NCBI GenBank assembly: GCA_945273835.1
Contig: CALYPL010000011.1
Coordinates: 1-64,000, forward strand
Direction: 5' to 3'
Length of the DNA stretch: 64,000 nt
From: an uncultured Dysgonomonas sp.
GTDB taxonomy: Bacteria; Bacteroidota; Bacteroidia; Bacteroidales; Dysgonomonadaceae
Of the stretch, positions 10,022 to 19,351 are shown one piece after another (position 1 is the first letter of the stretch; each line of letters opens with the position of its first letter). The notes beneath the pieces were generated by a model. That model made no database searches and had not been told where the DNA came from. It saw only the letters and a program-made list of their open reading frames with translations. The position numbers and the translations under genes were made by a program.

Positions 10022-10531
10022 AGTTATTTGGTTTGTTTAATGTTTTAAATCGTGGTTCTTCGCATCGTTCATTTTCCTTAATATCTATGCTCGTCATAAA
10101 AAATCAAGTGTATTAGATGCCTTAAATAATAAATGTTGCTTCAAATTTAATGAAACTAAGTCATACATCTAAATTATGTGAGTACTTATTTTTCTAAATT
10201 TTCAATTATTTAAAGAGTGCGTCTATTTACGAATAGCCGCTAATCTGTGGAGTATGGCTGATTTGAGTAATGTAGACTGTTTATAAATAAAGTATTGATT
10301 TTTGATTCCATATTATAATATAGATATTGATAATTTTTTATTAAACTGATAATCAGTTCGATATTGATATTGGTGTCATTTTGGCTTATTTGGCTGCCAT
10401 ATTGACTTATTTATATTATCTTGTAACTATTTGATTATTAATGATGTATTTGTTTTGGTGAGATTTGCATGTTTCTTGCAAAATAATATTTAGAAAACAT
10501 ATTGTATAACTTAACATAGGAGAATTTAACC
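10022..10531. other. Divergent intergenic region upstream of hsp20
   Basis: This 510-bp AT-rich region separates the minus-strand P-loop gene from hsp20. I see no credible gene. It holds a 15-bp perfect palindrome, AACTGATAATCAGTT (10344-10358), an inverted repeat TTTGCA-N7-TGCAAA (10464-10482) and closely repeated TTGGCT/TTGACT motifs at 10381-10410. It also carries a strong Shine-Dalgarno (AGGAGA, 10518-10523) for hsp20. I could not identify a full consensus promoter for either gene. Confidence 0.6.
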
Positions 10532-10966
10532 ATGAATAATCAATTAAGAAGATTCGATTCAAGAAGAGGATTTTTTCCATCTTTAATTAATGTAAACGAC
10601 GATTTCTTTACTGACTTCTTTAAAGGAAATGCGTTGCCGGCAGCTAATATTGTTGAAAACGATAAGGAATTCAGAGTTGAGTTGTCTGTCGCAGGTTTCA
10701 GTAAAGACGATTTCAACATCGAGGTCGAAAAAAATGTGCTTACTATTTCCGCTAATAAAGAGGTGAGACATGAAGAAAAGTCTGATGATGAAAAAATGCT
10801 TCGTCAGGAATTTACATCTTCATCTTTCTCAAGAAGTTTTGTTTTGCCCGAAAATATAGATACTGAGAATATTGGTGCTAAACAGGAGGACGGAATTTTA
10901 AAAATTTCTTTGCCTAAAAGAGAAAAGGCTTTAGAAGATAAGGTTAAGAAAATAGAAATTAAATAA
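10532..10966 (+). CDS. Small heat-shock protein (Hsp20/alpha-crystallin)
   Basis: This is an ATP-independent holdase chaperone that binds unfolding proteins. The 144-residue product has the alpha-crystallin domain from about residue 37 (VELSVAGFSKDDF) to the conserved GILKISLPKRE near 128-138, followed by a short Lys-rich tail with a C-terminal IEI that resembles the I-x-I oligomerisation motif. An AGGAGA sequence 8 nt before the ATG is an unusually good ribosome-binding site for this phylum. The gene is monocistronic, with a long upstream region and a strong terminator directly downstream. Heat or stress induction is expected from the family; the upstream palindromes are candidate control sites. 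Confidence 0.96.
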   Translation: MNNQLRRFDSRRGFFPSLINVNDDFFTDFFKGNALPAANIVENDKEFRVELSVAGFSKDDFNIEVEKNVLTISANKEVRHEEKSDDEKMLRQEFTSSSFSRSFVLPENIDTENIGAKQEDGILKISLPKREKALEDKVKKIEIK

Positions 10967-10994
10967 CAAGGCTTTTCTTGATCAATTGTAATGA

Positions 10995-11029
10995 AAAAGA
11001 GCCGATCAGTTTAACTGATCGGCTCTTTT
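10995..11029. terminator. Strong bidirectional terminator between hsp20 and the sugar transporter
   Basis: A perfect 16-bp stem, AAAAGAGCCGATCAGT (10995-11010), pairs with its exact complement at 11014-11029 around a 3-nt loop. A/T runs at both ends let it terminate hsp20 (+) and the convergent transporter gene (-). Confidence 0.93.
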
Positions 11030-11057
11030 AATTTGAAGCCCTTGCGGGAGAATATAT

Positions 11058-12383
11058 TTAATCAACTTTGATATCCTTATTTACATTTTTACTACCGATA
11101 AGCGCATAATATAGGATGAAGGCTAAACAAGCTACGATAACCCAATAACTGTTCATATATGAAGTTACATCGGCTATTTTGTTTTGGATAAGTGGCAATA
11201 CTCCTCCACCTACTACCATCATCATGAAGATACCTGATGCAGCTGCTGTATATTTTCCAAGACCTTCTATGGCAAGGTTGAAGATGTTACCCCACATGAT
11301 TGAGGTACATAATCCGCAAAGCACTAATAATAGAGCACTTAAAGGTACTGTTGCCATTATGAAAGATTTTCCTGTGAAAACAGGCATTGCTGTCAATGAG
11401 TTAGGTAAGAAGATGGCGATTATAACAAATACGATACCTAATGCTGCGGCTGATGTCAACATTATTCTGCTCGAAATTTTACTTCCTAACAGACTTCCTA
11501 AGAATCGACCGATAAGCATCAGGAACCAATAAGTACCGGCAACTGATCCGCCGATAGATGCTGCTGTTGCAGGGTCAAGACCAGCTCCGTGACCGGTTGT
11601 GTCTGATAGGAAAAAGTTAAGAGTTCCCGGTATACCGATTTCTACACCTACATAGATAAAGATGGCGATTGCACCTAATACGAAGTGGCGGAATGACCAA
11701 GGTGAATGTTCAAACACTGCATTTGCATGTGCTTTATTTGATTCAGGATCTTCGATTTTGATGAACGAAAGGATTATAAATGCTAATGCGAAAACACCCA
11801 TTGCGATGAAAAGCACAGGATTCACGTTTGTGATAGCTGTATCTTTGGTTACTGTACCAATGAGGGCACCTATTAATATAGGAGTAAATGTACCTGTTAA
11901 AGAATTGAATGTTCCACCGACCTGTATCAATTGGTTACCTCTGTTTCCGCCGCCACCAAGTAGGTTAAGCATCGGATTTACTACTGTGTTGAGCATACAA
12001 ACTGAAAAACCGGCTACAAATGCACCAAGCAGGTAGATAAAGAAATTGGCAGGTAATCCGAATAATTCAGCTCCTACACCGACAATACCGGAAAGATATT
12101 GAATAAATACGCCTAAGAAACCAACGCCGATGGCAATCATCGCAGTTTTCTTATAACCAATTTTAGTAAGCATTTTTCCTGCCGGAATACCCATAAACAG
12201 ATATGCTAAGAAGTTCATCATGTTTCCTAACATACCAAGGAAACTTGAGCCTTGGAATTCAGGTCTGTTTTTCCAGATTATACCGATCGGGGCGGCAAGG
12301 TTTGTCACAAAAGCAATCATTGCGAAAAGCGCAATCATCACGATAATTGGGACTAAGTTGTTCTTTTTTTGAGCTTGAGTCAT
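11058..12383 (-). CDS. FucP-type MFS sugar:proton symporter
   Basis: The 441-residue integral inner-membrane protein has about 12 hydrophobic segments and belongs to the FucP-like (L-fucose, glucose/galactose) branch of the major facilitator superfamily. The sequence near residues 60-78 (GIPAGKMLTKIGYKK) corresponds to the conserved loop between helices 2 and 3. It probably imports a monosaccharide with protons. Substrate cannot be assigned: there is no sugar kinase or isomerase next to it. The start is an ATG, and a strong terminator shared with hsp20 lies downstream. A long imperfect inverted repeat occurs about 80-145 nt upstream of the start and may be part of the leader. Confidence 0.85.
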   Translation of the reverse strand: MTQAQKKNNLVPIIVMIALFAMIAFVTNLAAPIGIIWKNRPEFQGSSFLGMLGNMMNFLAYLFMGIPAGKMLTKIGYKKTAMIAIGVGFLGVFIQYLSGIVGVGAELFGLPANFFIYLLGAFVAGFSVCMLNTVVNPMLNLLGGGGNRGNQLIQVGGTFNSLTGTFTPILIGALIGTVTKDTAITNVNPVLFIAMGVFALAFIILSFIKIEDPESNKAHANAVFEHSPWSFRHFVLGAIAIFIYVGVEIGIPGTLNFFLSDTTGHGAGLDPATAASIGGSVAGTYWFLMLIGRFLGSLLGSKISSRIMLTSAAALGIVFVIIAIFLPNSLTAMPVFTGKSFIMATVPLSALLLVLCGLCTSIMWGNIFNLAIEGLGKYTAAASGIFMMMVVGGGVLPLIQNKIADVTSYMNSYWVIVACLAFILYYALIGSKNVNKDIKVD

Positions 12384-12460
12384 AATTATTATATTAAAAC
12401 TTATTTAGTTAAACAATTCTATATTTAGATACTTACTCCATAAATCATTCTTCATCCCAA

Positions 12461-12527
12461 CCTTATTATTCAATCAAAAAGTAACCGGAACATTTAATCG
12501 ATTCGATTACTTCCTGATTGAATAAGG
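12461..12527. repeat. Long imperfect inverted repeat upstream of the MFS gene
   Basis: The arm ATTCAATCAAAAAGTAA (12468-12484) pairs with TTACTTCCTGATTGAAT (12507-12523) with two mismatches. Outer CCTT (12461-12464) and AAGG (12524-12527) extend the stem past a small bulge. It lies 78 nt or more upstream of the transporter ATG, so it could be a leader hairpin or an operator. Otherwise the 400 bp between 12384 and 12784 shows no gene and no consensus promoter that I can support. Confidence 0.5.
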
Positions 12528-12784
12528 ACTTAGATTATGTCCTGTTAGAAAAATTCATGGTTACCAAAGGTCGAATGAAGACTGATGTTAAAAACTTTGT
12601 AAAAGTAAACATCTATTTTCAGCAATAACCCACAAAGCCGCATGTTCTAAAACATAATAATTGTCGGATCAAATCTGCTTTGTTTTGAATAGCTTCTACT
12701 TAGAAAACCAGAAATGTTAAAAGTTAAATTATTTAATACTATGGTAATTATATACCATTCAGTACACTTATAAACGTTCTGAGA

Positions 12785-15319
12785 TCAGAATGTAAAATCG
12801 ACAGTAAATCTGAATCCGCTATTGCTGACATTAGGGTGATTTTTATAATTGATACGACGGACATAATCTAATCTGAAAAAACTGAGGAAATTCTCAATTC
12901 CGATATTATATTCCATATATGGCGTTTTATCAGCTTGATAAGCACCATGGGGAAAAAGCAATAAATCTTGATTGTATTTCGGATTATTACGATTGCCCAG
13001 ATCGCCCATAACCCCTTTGAACCCGAATACCTCACGCAACTTTAGTTTATTAATCAGTGGAATACGGTTAAATAACCATCCGCCCATATGATAATCCACC
13101 GCCCACGAAACTTGTTTATCGTGTATGAATTCAAGAGGTTCAAGTAACGAAAAATCCCCATCCTGTAAAGTGAGCGAACTGTTGGCATCGGGCGTGATAA
13201 GCATCGGAAAAGGTGCTTTACCCCATAGTTGCTGTGCATTCACACGAGTCATTATCTTACCGAAAGGGGCGACCCATTTTTCGCCGATAAACAGAAATTC
13301 AGCCTTATTATAATTATACTTTCCGCCTAAAACACCTTTAAGACTCGAAGTATGCGTCAGATCAAGTATGATTCTTTCGGACGGTATGGGGTATCGTTTG
13401 CGTTTCCGTTGGAAAAATTTCTCATGAGGCGCAAAGCGTAACTCAACCTTAGCTTCAGTAGATTTAATACTTTTTTCATTGACGATGTTTTCCCCATCAA
13501 ATCTTCTGAACAAAAGTTTACCGGCCGGCTTCTCATCAAAAGTCTGTGCCGATATTTTATACGAAATACCATTGTAATATTCCTGATTATAAGAAATCTG
13601 AGTCTGTCGATTGTAAGTTGATTTGTCGTTCGGCGAAGAGCGCAAAGACATAAAAATATAATCACGTTCAGACTGTGTGTAACGTTGTCCCAAATCATTA
13701 ATATCGTATTTATAAGCAACAGTCAGCGTATTGCGTGGAAATTCGTCCTTATGTTCTTTGATTTTGCGGAACGACCAAGTTGTTTCACCATAATATTTAA
13801 ATCGGTTGTCACGAGTTCCGTAAGCACCATATCCATAGAAGAAAAGACGATCGTTCAATGCCGGAGTTGTCGACAATGTACCCCTGATTCGGTTACCCTC
13901 GATGGAGTTATAGCTATAAAACGTAAGGAGCGTACCGATGTCAATTTTACTCTTTTTGGGGTCTTTTGTAGTATGAAAATATCCGTCGGCGACCATGGTA
14001 CCCGCGTTAATCATAAAGTTCAGAAACGGAATATTACGAATGTCATGCATCATCTCATCCATCCTGTAATCTTTGAATTTAGCAGGACGGTTTGCCGACC
14101 AGTAATCAGGCGATTTGTTTTCGTAGTCAGCTGCAAACGTCACAGGTGCAGGTGCTTTGTAAATGGAATCCGCACGAAGCCCATATTCATATTTATCCAG
14201 AATGCGGGTTTTATCCACATGAAATTTAATGGTTTTGTATAGTGACAAATCAATAGCCACACGCTGATTGGTCGGAATCCATTTCCCCGAAGCTGTTTGT
14301 TCAAACTCGTGGCGGATAATCATTTCGTCCACAAAATTCATGTTGATGTTGCGAGGAACACGCATCTCGGCACGTTTAACGCCGTACGAACCATCGGTGG
14401 CGATGTATAAATAACCCGTAAGCCCAATGTCGCGCGAATTGAAGGGAGTAAAGGCAAGCTCGATAAATTTGCTTTTGTCTATGGATACAGTGTCAGTTAT
14501 ATACCACTTGTAGAAGTTGACCGAATTGCTTGAGCTGAGTGGACTTATAAACTCCTGAATCATAAAAGTCATGGAATTGTCATAAATCGAAATGTCTTTA
14601 AATACTTCATTTATAACGCTCTCCAAACCCTTCAAATCCATTTCGTTGTCGATACCCGAACGGTCGAATGCCTCAAGCACTCTCTTTTCTGATTTAGGAC
14701 TTCTGCGATAATAAAATTCACCCACCGATTCACGCACCGAAAACGGAAGTATCGGACGGTTATCAATAATGGATGTGTCAATATAATTGGGCAAAAACTT
14801 CATTTTCTTAAAAGCTCCCTGCTCCGGGTTGAAATCGTTAATGGCAAACAATATGCGGTCGTACTCCCGACATTGATAAAAATCCGTTCCTCTTACGTTG
14901 TTGCTGTCCTTGTGTGCAATCACATTTTTGATGAGAGCAACGGCGGGATTGTCTTTCTTTGAATATTTTTCTTTTTTGGGTTTAACAACAATTTCGTTCA
15001 GACTAAGGTCTTCGGGTTGAAGCAAAATTGTTTGGGTGCTTATTTTACCTACTGGAATAGTTAAATGGAAGTGTTTGTAGCCGATCAGGCTTACAGTAAT
15101 CTGATTTCTGTCAGCACGGTTGCGTATAAAGAATTTACCATTATCGTCCGAAAAGATACCGATGGATGTATTATCAAATTTTATAGTCGCAAATGGCAAA
15201 GGTATACTTGTGACAGAATCTTTAATCACGCCTTGCAGACCAGTTGTTTGTGCTACTGAATATTGTTGAGCCGAAACTGCAAACAATATAAAAAAAAATA
15301 TTTTTAAAAGCTTAGGCAA
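12785..15319 (-). CDS. DUF5686 outer-membrane protein with carboxypeptidase-regulatory-like domain
   Basis: The 844-residue precursor has a signal peptide (about residues 1-23, ending SVAQ) and a CarboxypepD_reg-like beta-sandwich at about 28-100 (GVIKDSVTSIPLPFATI). The large remaining part resembles the DUF5686 family, a predicted outer-membrane beta-barrel. It ends in Phe (FTVDFTF), as barrels usually do. Unlike SusC receptors it has no clear TonB plug signature, and there is no SusD partner. The function of the family is not established. The start must be TTG at 15317-15319: an in-frame TGA lies a few codons upstream, and no ATG precedes the signal peptide. It is apparently monocistronic; I see no terminator downstream. 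Confidence 0.8.
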   Translation of the reverse strand: MPKLLKIFFFILFAVSAQQYSVAQTTGLQGVIKDSVTSIPLPFATIKFDNTSIGIFSDDNGKFFIRNRADRNQITVSLIGYKHFHLTIPVGKISTQTILLQPEDLSLNEIVVKPKKEKYSKKDNPAVALIKNVIAHKDSNNVRGTDFYQCREYDRILFAINDFNPEQGAFKKMKFLPNYIDTSIIDNRPILPFSVRESVGEFYYRRSPKSEKRVLEAFDRSGIDNEMDLKGLESVINEVFKDISIYDNSMTFMIQEFISPLSSSNSVNFYKWYITDTVSIDKSKFIELAFTPFNSRDIGLTGYLYIATDGSYGVKRAEMRVPRNINMNFVDEMIIRHEFEQTASGKWIPTNQRVAIDLSLYKTIKFHVDKTRILDKYEYGLRADSIYKAPAPVTFAADYENKSPDYWSANRPAKFKDYRMDEMMHDIRNIPFLNFMINAGTMVADGYFHTTKDPKKSKIDIGTLLTFYSYNSIEGNRIRGTLSTTPALNDRLFFYGYGAYGTRDNRFKYYGETTWSFRKIKEHKDEFPRNTLTVAYKYDINDLGQRYTQSERDYIFMSLRSSPNDKSTYNRQTQISYNQEYYNGISYKISAQTFDEKPAGKLLFRRFDGENIVNEKSIKSTEAKVELRFAPHEKFFQRKRKRYPIPSERIILDLTHTSSLKGVLGGKYNYNKAEFLFIGEKWVAPFGKIMTRVNAQQLWGKAPFPMLITPDANSSLTLQDGDFSLLEPLEFIHDKQVSWAVDYHMGGWLFNRIPLINKLKLREVFGFKGVMGDLGNRNNPKYNQDLLLFPHGAYQADKTPYMEYNIGIENFLSFFRLDYVRRINYKNHPNVSNSGFRFTVDFTF

Positions 15320-15587
15320 GTTCTTATTAAGTGTTCAGTTAATTGACGACAATATTATGAATTTTTACTTGTTTAGACCTAACAATCTGATTAAATAACG
15401 CAATTATTATTGTTTTATTAAAAAAAACAGGAAGTTTTTGGTTGCTATCCTGAATGTTTAGCCATGTAAAAGCATATCGCACAACTAAATATTTAGTTGC
15501 ACCTGCACTTATCTTTAAAAATGGAAATTGCTTTGAAAAATGAGCTTACTATCGGTAAATGAATAAAAATAAATTAGATATGTTAAT

Positions 15588-16493
15588 TTAATCTTTTAAT
15601 TCAAACGATTTTGACCCGATTCGATTTCCATCAGCAAACAAATCCACCCGATAGGTACCTGGCATAAGATATTCTTCCACATCCCAGTACAGAGTGACAT
15701 TAACTTCCTCACCTGCGTACTCAAGTAAGCGTTTAATCGAATAATTTATTTCTTTGTTTTCATATGTGAAAACGTTCATCCTGCTCTTAACAAGCACATC
15801 ATCGTCGGGTTTCATAATGCGCACATAAATAGTGCGTTCACCCGGTTCGGCGGTTATATTCTTGGCAATTGTGAAACTTACAACCAACTGCTCGATTTTG
15901 TTTATCTTTTTCTGTACCTTACCTTTCTTATTAACAGGCAATACAGAGACATTTGTAGCATCAAGCTTTGAAGCCAGCGTAACCTTTTCAGAGAGGCTTT
16001 GTTTCTCTACATTAACTTTGTTAAGCGTTTCTGTAGTCTGTTGATATTTGGTTGTAATTTCCTTATTTTCTTTTCTAAGCATCTCATTCGCCCTGTTAAG
16101 CGAATCGATCTGAGTAATATACGATTTCAGAATTTTTCTCAGACTCGACAGTTCCGAATTCAGGCGTTTAATTTCAGCCTTGTCATTTGCTTTCACAGTC
16201 CGCAACTCTTCCAACAAACGCTGCACCTTAGCCTGCTCATTGCTCAGTTGTGTCAATAAAGAATCATTTTTAATATTAATTTTCATGCCTTCATACTGCA
16301 TTGACAAACCCTCATATTCGTCCTCAAGATCTTGCTTGCTGACAAGGGTGTCTTGCTGCATTTGCTCGATTTGTGAGTTTTGTTTTGAAATATACAATAC
16401 AGCGGCAATAATTACCAGCGCAAGCGCTGCTGCTAAAACGATAAGTAGCATTTTAGAATGCTCTTTACGTTCATTTCTCTCTTCAGTATCCAT
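15588..16493 (-). CDS. Membrane-anchored coiled-coil protein, function unknown
   Basis: The 301-residue protein has a charged N-terminus, one transmembrane helix at about 15-35 (LIVLAAALALVIIAAVLY), a long heptad-rich coiled coil at about 36-185, and a C-terminal globular beta domain at about 200-301. The topology suggests a single-pass inner-membrane protein with a periplasmic rod and head. Long coiled coils of this kind are easily mis-annotated as SMC-like; nothing here resembles an ATPase. It is divergent from mdh, and a two-box promoter sits just upstream. I do not recognise a named family with confidence. Confidence 0.75.
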   Translation of the reverse strand: MDTEERNERKEHSKMLLIVLAAALALVIIAAVLYISKQNSQIEQMQQDTLVSKQDLEDEYEGLSMQYEGMKINIKNDSLLTQLSNEQAKVQRLLEELRTVKANDKAEIKRLNSELSSLRKILKSYITQIDSLNRANEMLRKENKEITTKYQQTTETLNKVNVEKQSLSEKVTLASKLDATNVSVLPVNKKGKVQKKINKIEQLVVSFTIAKNITAEPGERTIYVRIMKPDDDVLVKSRMNVFTYENKEINYSIKRLLEYAGEEVNVTLYWDVEEYLMPGTYRVDLFADGNRIGSKSFELKD

Positions 16494-16520
16494 ATGCGGT
16501 AAAATCTATAATCACGAATA

Positions 16521-16550
16521 CAAATATAATTGTTTTTACAATTGTTTCAA
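16521..16550 (-). promoter_or_regulatory. Promoter of the membrane-anchored coiled-coil gene
   Basis: On the minus strand TTG (16548-16550) precedes TATATTTG (16521-16528) by 19 nt, matching the Bacteroidetes consensus. The spacer contains the inverted repeat AATTGT-TTTT-ACAATT (16528-16543), which could be an operator. The start codon follows about 28 nt downstream. Confidence 0.65.
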
Positions 16551-16643
16551 GACTATATTCGGTAAGGATATTTTACTTAGGATTTTTTTATACAGAACGA
16601 AAATTTTAGAGCTTAAAATATTCTTTTTTTAAGAATTAGCTTG

Positions 16644-16651
16644 TACTTTTG
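16644..16651 (+). promoter_or_regulatory. Possible -7 box of mdh
   Basis: TACTTTTG matches the TAnnTTTG element and lies 53 nt before the mdh ATG. The -33 position is only partly conserved. Confidence 0.5.
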
Positions 16652-16704
16652 GAATACCAAAGACAATTTATATACTTATATATAATAATTTAAAATTAAC
16701 AACC

Positions 16705-17646
16705 ATGTCAAAAGTAACAGTAGTAGGTGCCGGCAATGTAGGAGCAACGTTGGCTAACGTACTCGCATTTAAGGAAATTGCAGACGAAGTAGTAATGCTT
16801 GATGTAAAAGAAGGTGTTTCGGAAGGAAAGGCCATGGATATGAGCCAGACCGTGCAACTTCTGGGCATAGACACACGTATTAAAGGTGTCACAAACGATT
16901 ATAGCGCGACAGCCGGATCAGACGTTGTCGTTATTACTTCGGGTATTCCACGCAAGCCCGGCATGACACGTGAAGAACTTATTGGTGTCAATGCAGGAAT
17001 CGTGAAAGGAGTATCAGAAAACATCTTGAAGCACTCACCTAATGCTATTCTGGTTATTATCTCTAACCCGATGGATACAATGACATATCTGACTTCAAAA
17101 GTAACGGGCTTACCTAAACACCGAGTATTGGGTATGGGAGGCGCGTTAGACAGTTCACGCTTCAAATATTACCTGAGTCAGGCGCTCAAATGCAGTCCGA
17201 GCGAGGTTGAAGGTATGGTTATCGGCGGACACGGAGACACCACTATGATACCTGTTACACGTTTAGCTACTTATAAAGGTATACCGGTAAGCGAACTTTT
17301 GTCGAAAGAAGAACTTGATAAAGTCGTTGCCGATACAATGGTGGGCGGAGCAACACTAACCGGTTTGCTTGGTACATCGGCTTGGTATGCACCCGGAGCT
17401 GCCGGAGCGTATGTGGTTGAAAGCATCATACACGATCAGAAAAAGATGATCCCTTGCTGTGTGGCTTTGGACGGCGAGTACGGAGAAAAAGATATTTGTA
17501 TAGGTGTGCCGGTTATACTTGGCAAGAACGGTTGGGAAAAAGTTGTTGATTTGAAACTGACTGCCGAAGAGAAAGAAAAATTCGCAGCTTCTGCTGCTGC
17601 AGTTCATAAAACTAATGCAGTTTTGCACGATATTAAAGCTATCTGA
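16705..17646 (+). CDS. mdh: Malate dehydrogenase (LDH-like, NAD-dependent)
   Basis: Mdh interconverts oxaloacetate and malate with NAD(H). The 313-residue length is typical of the bacterial LDH-like class. The N-terminal Rossmann motif GAGNVGA is at residues 8-14, with the acidic residue binding the NAD ribose in MLDV near 33. The substrate-binding loop has PRKPGMTR (near 82), and the catalytic His lies in GGHGDTT (near 176). In this organism it probably runs in the reductive direction, taking oxaloacetate from Ppc towards fumarate and succinate. It has its own -7 box and a terminator 25 nt past the stop, so it is monocistronic. Confidence 0.97.
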   Translation: MSKVTVVGAGNVGATLANVLAFKEIADEVVMLDVKEGVSEGKAMDMSQTVQLLGIDTRIKGVTNDYSATAGSDVVVITSGIPRKPGMTREELIGVNAGIVKGVSENILKHSPNAILVIISNPMDTMTYLTSKVTGLPKHRVLGMGGALDSSRFKYYLSQALKCSPSEVEGMVIGGHGDTTMIPVTRLATYKGIPVSELLSKEELDKVVADTMVGGATLTGLLGTSAWYAPGAAGAYVVESIIHDQKKMIPCCVALDGEYGEKDICIGVPVILGKNGWEKVVDLKLTAEEKEKFAASAAAVHKTNAVLHDIKAI

Positions 17647-17670
17647 TAACTCAAAAAATACTGCTTCAAA

Positions 17671-17699
17671 AAAGGTCACTTTGATAAAAAGTGACCTTT
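17671..17699 (+). terminator. Rho-independent terminator after mdh
   Basis: Stem AAAGGTCACTTT (17671-17682) pairs with AAAGTGACCTTT (17688-17699) around a 5-nt loop, 25 nt after the mdh stop. Confidence 0.85.
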
Positions 17700-17774
17700 A
17701 ACATTTCAAGCAATTAGGTTATATACCAAACTTATGCTTATCTTTGTTTTTAACGTTTCAATTAATGCTGACCG

Positions 17775-18788
17775 ATGATTCACCGTAAGAAAATATACTT
17801 AATCGTAAACCCCGTGTCAGGGACATCCAGAAACGCGAAGAATAAACTACCCGAAATCACTTCACGCTTTTTGGATCACAGTGAATATGATGTCCATTTT
17901 ATGTTCACCGCCTATGCCGGGCATGCGCATGAAATAGCCAAACAAGCTGTCAGCGAAAACGTGTATTGCGTGGTTGCCGTTGGAGGCGATGGCACTGTGA
18001 ACGAAGTAGCACGGGCGTTGGTTAATACAGAAGTGATTTTAGGGATTATTCCGTTAGGATCGGGCAATGGTCTGGCAAGGGACTTGCAGATATCAACTAA
18101 CCCACAGAAAGCCATGAAAGTAATTGCTGAAAACAACGTGCTGCGGATGGATTATGGCATAGCCAACGATCATATATTTTTCTGCACTTGCGGAGTGGGG
18201 TTCGATGCTATTGTAGCCTCCAATATCAATGGACGTAAACATCGTGGATTCTTCATGTATATGAAAGAAATGACTGATACGTTTTTCAAACAAAAACCGC
18301 AGACTTACGAGATTATTTATCCCGGTGGACATATTAAGAATCAGATGTTTTTGGTGACTTGCGCAAACGCCGGACAATATGGTTATAATGCTTATATAGC
18401 TCCCCATGCCGATATTCAGGATGGACAATTCGATGTGACTTTGCTTGAGCCGATCAATCTGCTTAACGTGCCGATGATTGGCGCTCAGATGTTTGCTAAA
18501 AATCTGGATGAGAATAAGAAAATCACAACTATCCGAACATCTGAACTGACAATTATAAGGGAGAAAGAAGGACCGATGCACCTTGATGGTGATGCTTTTC
18601 AAAGCGAACGTGAAATTAACATACGCCTTGTTCCGAAGGGATTAAAGGTTTTAGTACCCAAAGACCCGTCACCTTTAGATCGGACAGATCCGGCTGATGT
18701 CTTCGTAGCAGTCATGCGCTCCATTGCCCCTTACAGTCCGACAAGTCATAAAAAATTAAAAGATCAAGGACAGACTGAAGCTGAATAA
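17775..18788 (+). CDS. YegS/diacylglycerol-kinase-like lipid kinase
   Basis: The 337-residue protein belongs to the DAGK catalytic family (YegS, DgkB, BmrU), which phosphorylates lipid hydroxyls with ATP at the membrane surface. Family signatures are NPVSGT at 12-17, the nucleotide-binding motif GGDGTVNE near 71, and PLGSGNGLARD near 95. The C-terminal beta-sandwich contains LDGDAF near 270. The last 50 residues are polar, with a proline-rich stretch. The lipid substrate is not determinable. A TATCTTTG -7-like box (17739-17746) lies just upstream, and the next gene is convergent. It stands between mdh and a small unknown gene with no functional link visible. Confidence 0.88.
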   Translation: MIHRKKIYLIVNPVSGTSRNAKNKLPEITSRFLDHSEYDVHFMFTAYAGHAHEIAKQAVSENVYCVVAVGGDGTVNEVARALVNTEVILGIIPLGSGNGLARDLQISTNPQKAMKVIAENNVLRMDYGIANDHIFFCTCGVGFDAIVASNINGRKHRGFFMYMKEMTDTFFKQKPQTYEIIYPGGHIKNQMFLVTCANAGQYGYNAYIAPHADIQDGQFDVTLLEPINLLNVPMIGAQMFAKNLDENKKITTIRTSELTIIREKEGPMHLDGDAFQSEREINIRLVPKGLKVLVPKDPSPLDRTDPADVFVAVMRSIAPYSPTSHKKLKDQGQTEAE

Positions 18789-18856
18789 GTATCATTCAGT
18801 TTAAATCTATACCTCAATCTTGTCCTTAATAACTTGTAGCCTTAAACGAAAATCTA

Positions 18857-19156
18857 TCAAGCGTTAAATTTCCAGACTTTCTCAAAATCATCATAAGCCA
18901 CGGCAAACATATCTACCGAAGGCAGTTTTTGACCGTGAATATGCTTGTTAAGGGAGTCGCATTCACCCTGCATATTAGCCACTTTAAAATTCCATCCAAG
19001 AACTTTAGAATAGGCTTCGTTAGCACGTTGCATATCACTGTTCCGTATGGCTTCGTTCAGGTTATTGATAACCCCGACAATATCCATATCATCTTTTTCC
19101 TTAACAAGACTATGATATTTATTCATATATCCCTGTACCAAAGCTGTTGTATCCAT
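18857..19156 (-). CDS. Small cytoplasmic protein of unknown function
   Basis: The 99-residue protein has no signal peptide or transmembrane segment and appears mostly helical, rich in Asn, Asp and Lys, with a Trp-containing C-terminus (FEKVWKFNA). I do not recognise a family. The ATG-initiated frame is convergent with the lipid kinase gene and lies downstream of ettA on the same strand, about 195 nt from it. A hairpin in that gap probably terminates ettA, so this gene would have its own promoter, which I could not identify. Confidence 0.6.
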   Translation of the reverse strand: MDTTALVQGYMNKYHSLVKEKDDMDIVGVINNLNEAIRNSDMQRANEAYSKVLGWNFKVANMQGECDSLNKHIHGQKLPSVDMFAVAYDDFEKVWKFNA

Positions 19157-19298
19157 AAAAGAAGTAAGTTTAATTAATACAATAACAACAATCGGGCTTT
19201 AAAAGAGTTCATCCAAATTTAACAATTGATTATTCGCCCAAAACAAACCCGATCAGGAATGATCTTACAAAACATAGTTTCACAGATTATTAAACAAA

Positions 19299-19331
19299 GA
19301 AACCGCATAAATACATAATTTACACGGTTTC
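19299..19331 (-). terminator. Probable terminator after ettA
   Basis: GAAACCG (19299-19305) pairs with CGGTTTC (19325-19331) 20 nt past the ettA stop, followed on the minus strand by TTTGTTTAAT. The loop is long (19 nt), so support is moderate. Confidence 0.55.
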
Positions 19332-19351
19332 GATATATCTGCAGAAAATAT

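Noticed and set aside
13685..14242. Open frame of 185 codons antisense to the DUF5686 gene
   Set aside because: Fully contained in a well-supported outer-membrane protein gene, with Val/Arg/Phe-biased antisense composition.
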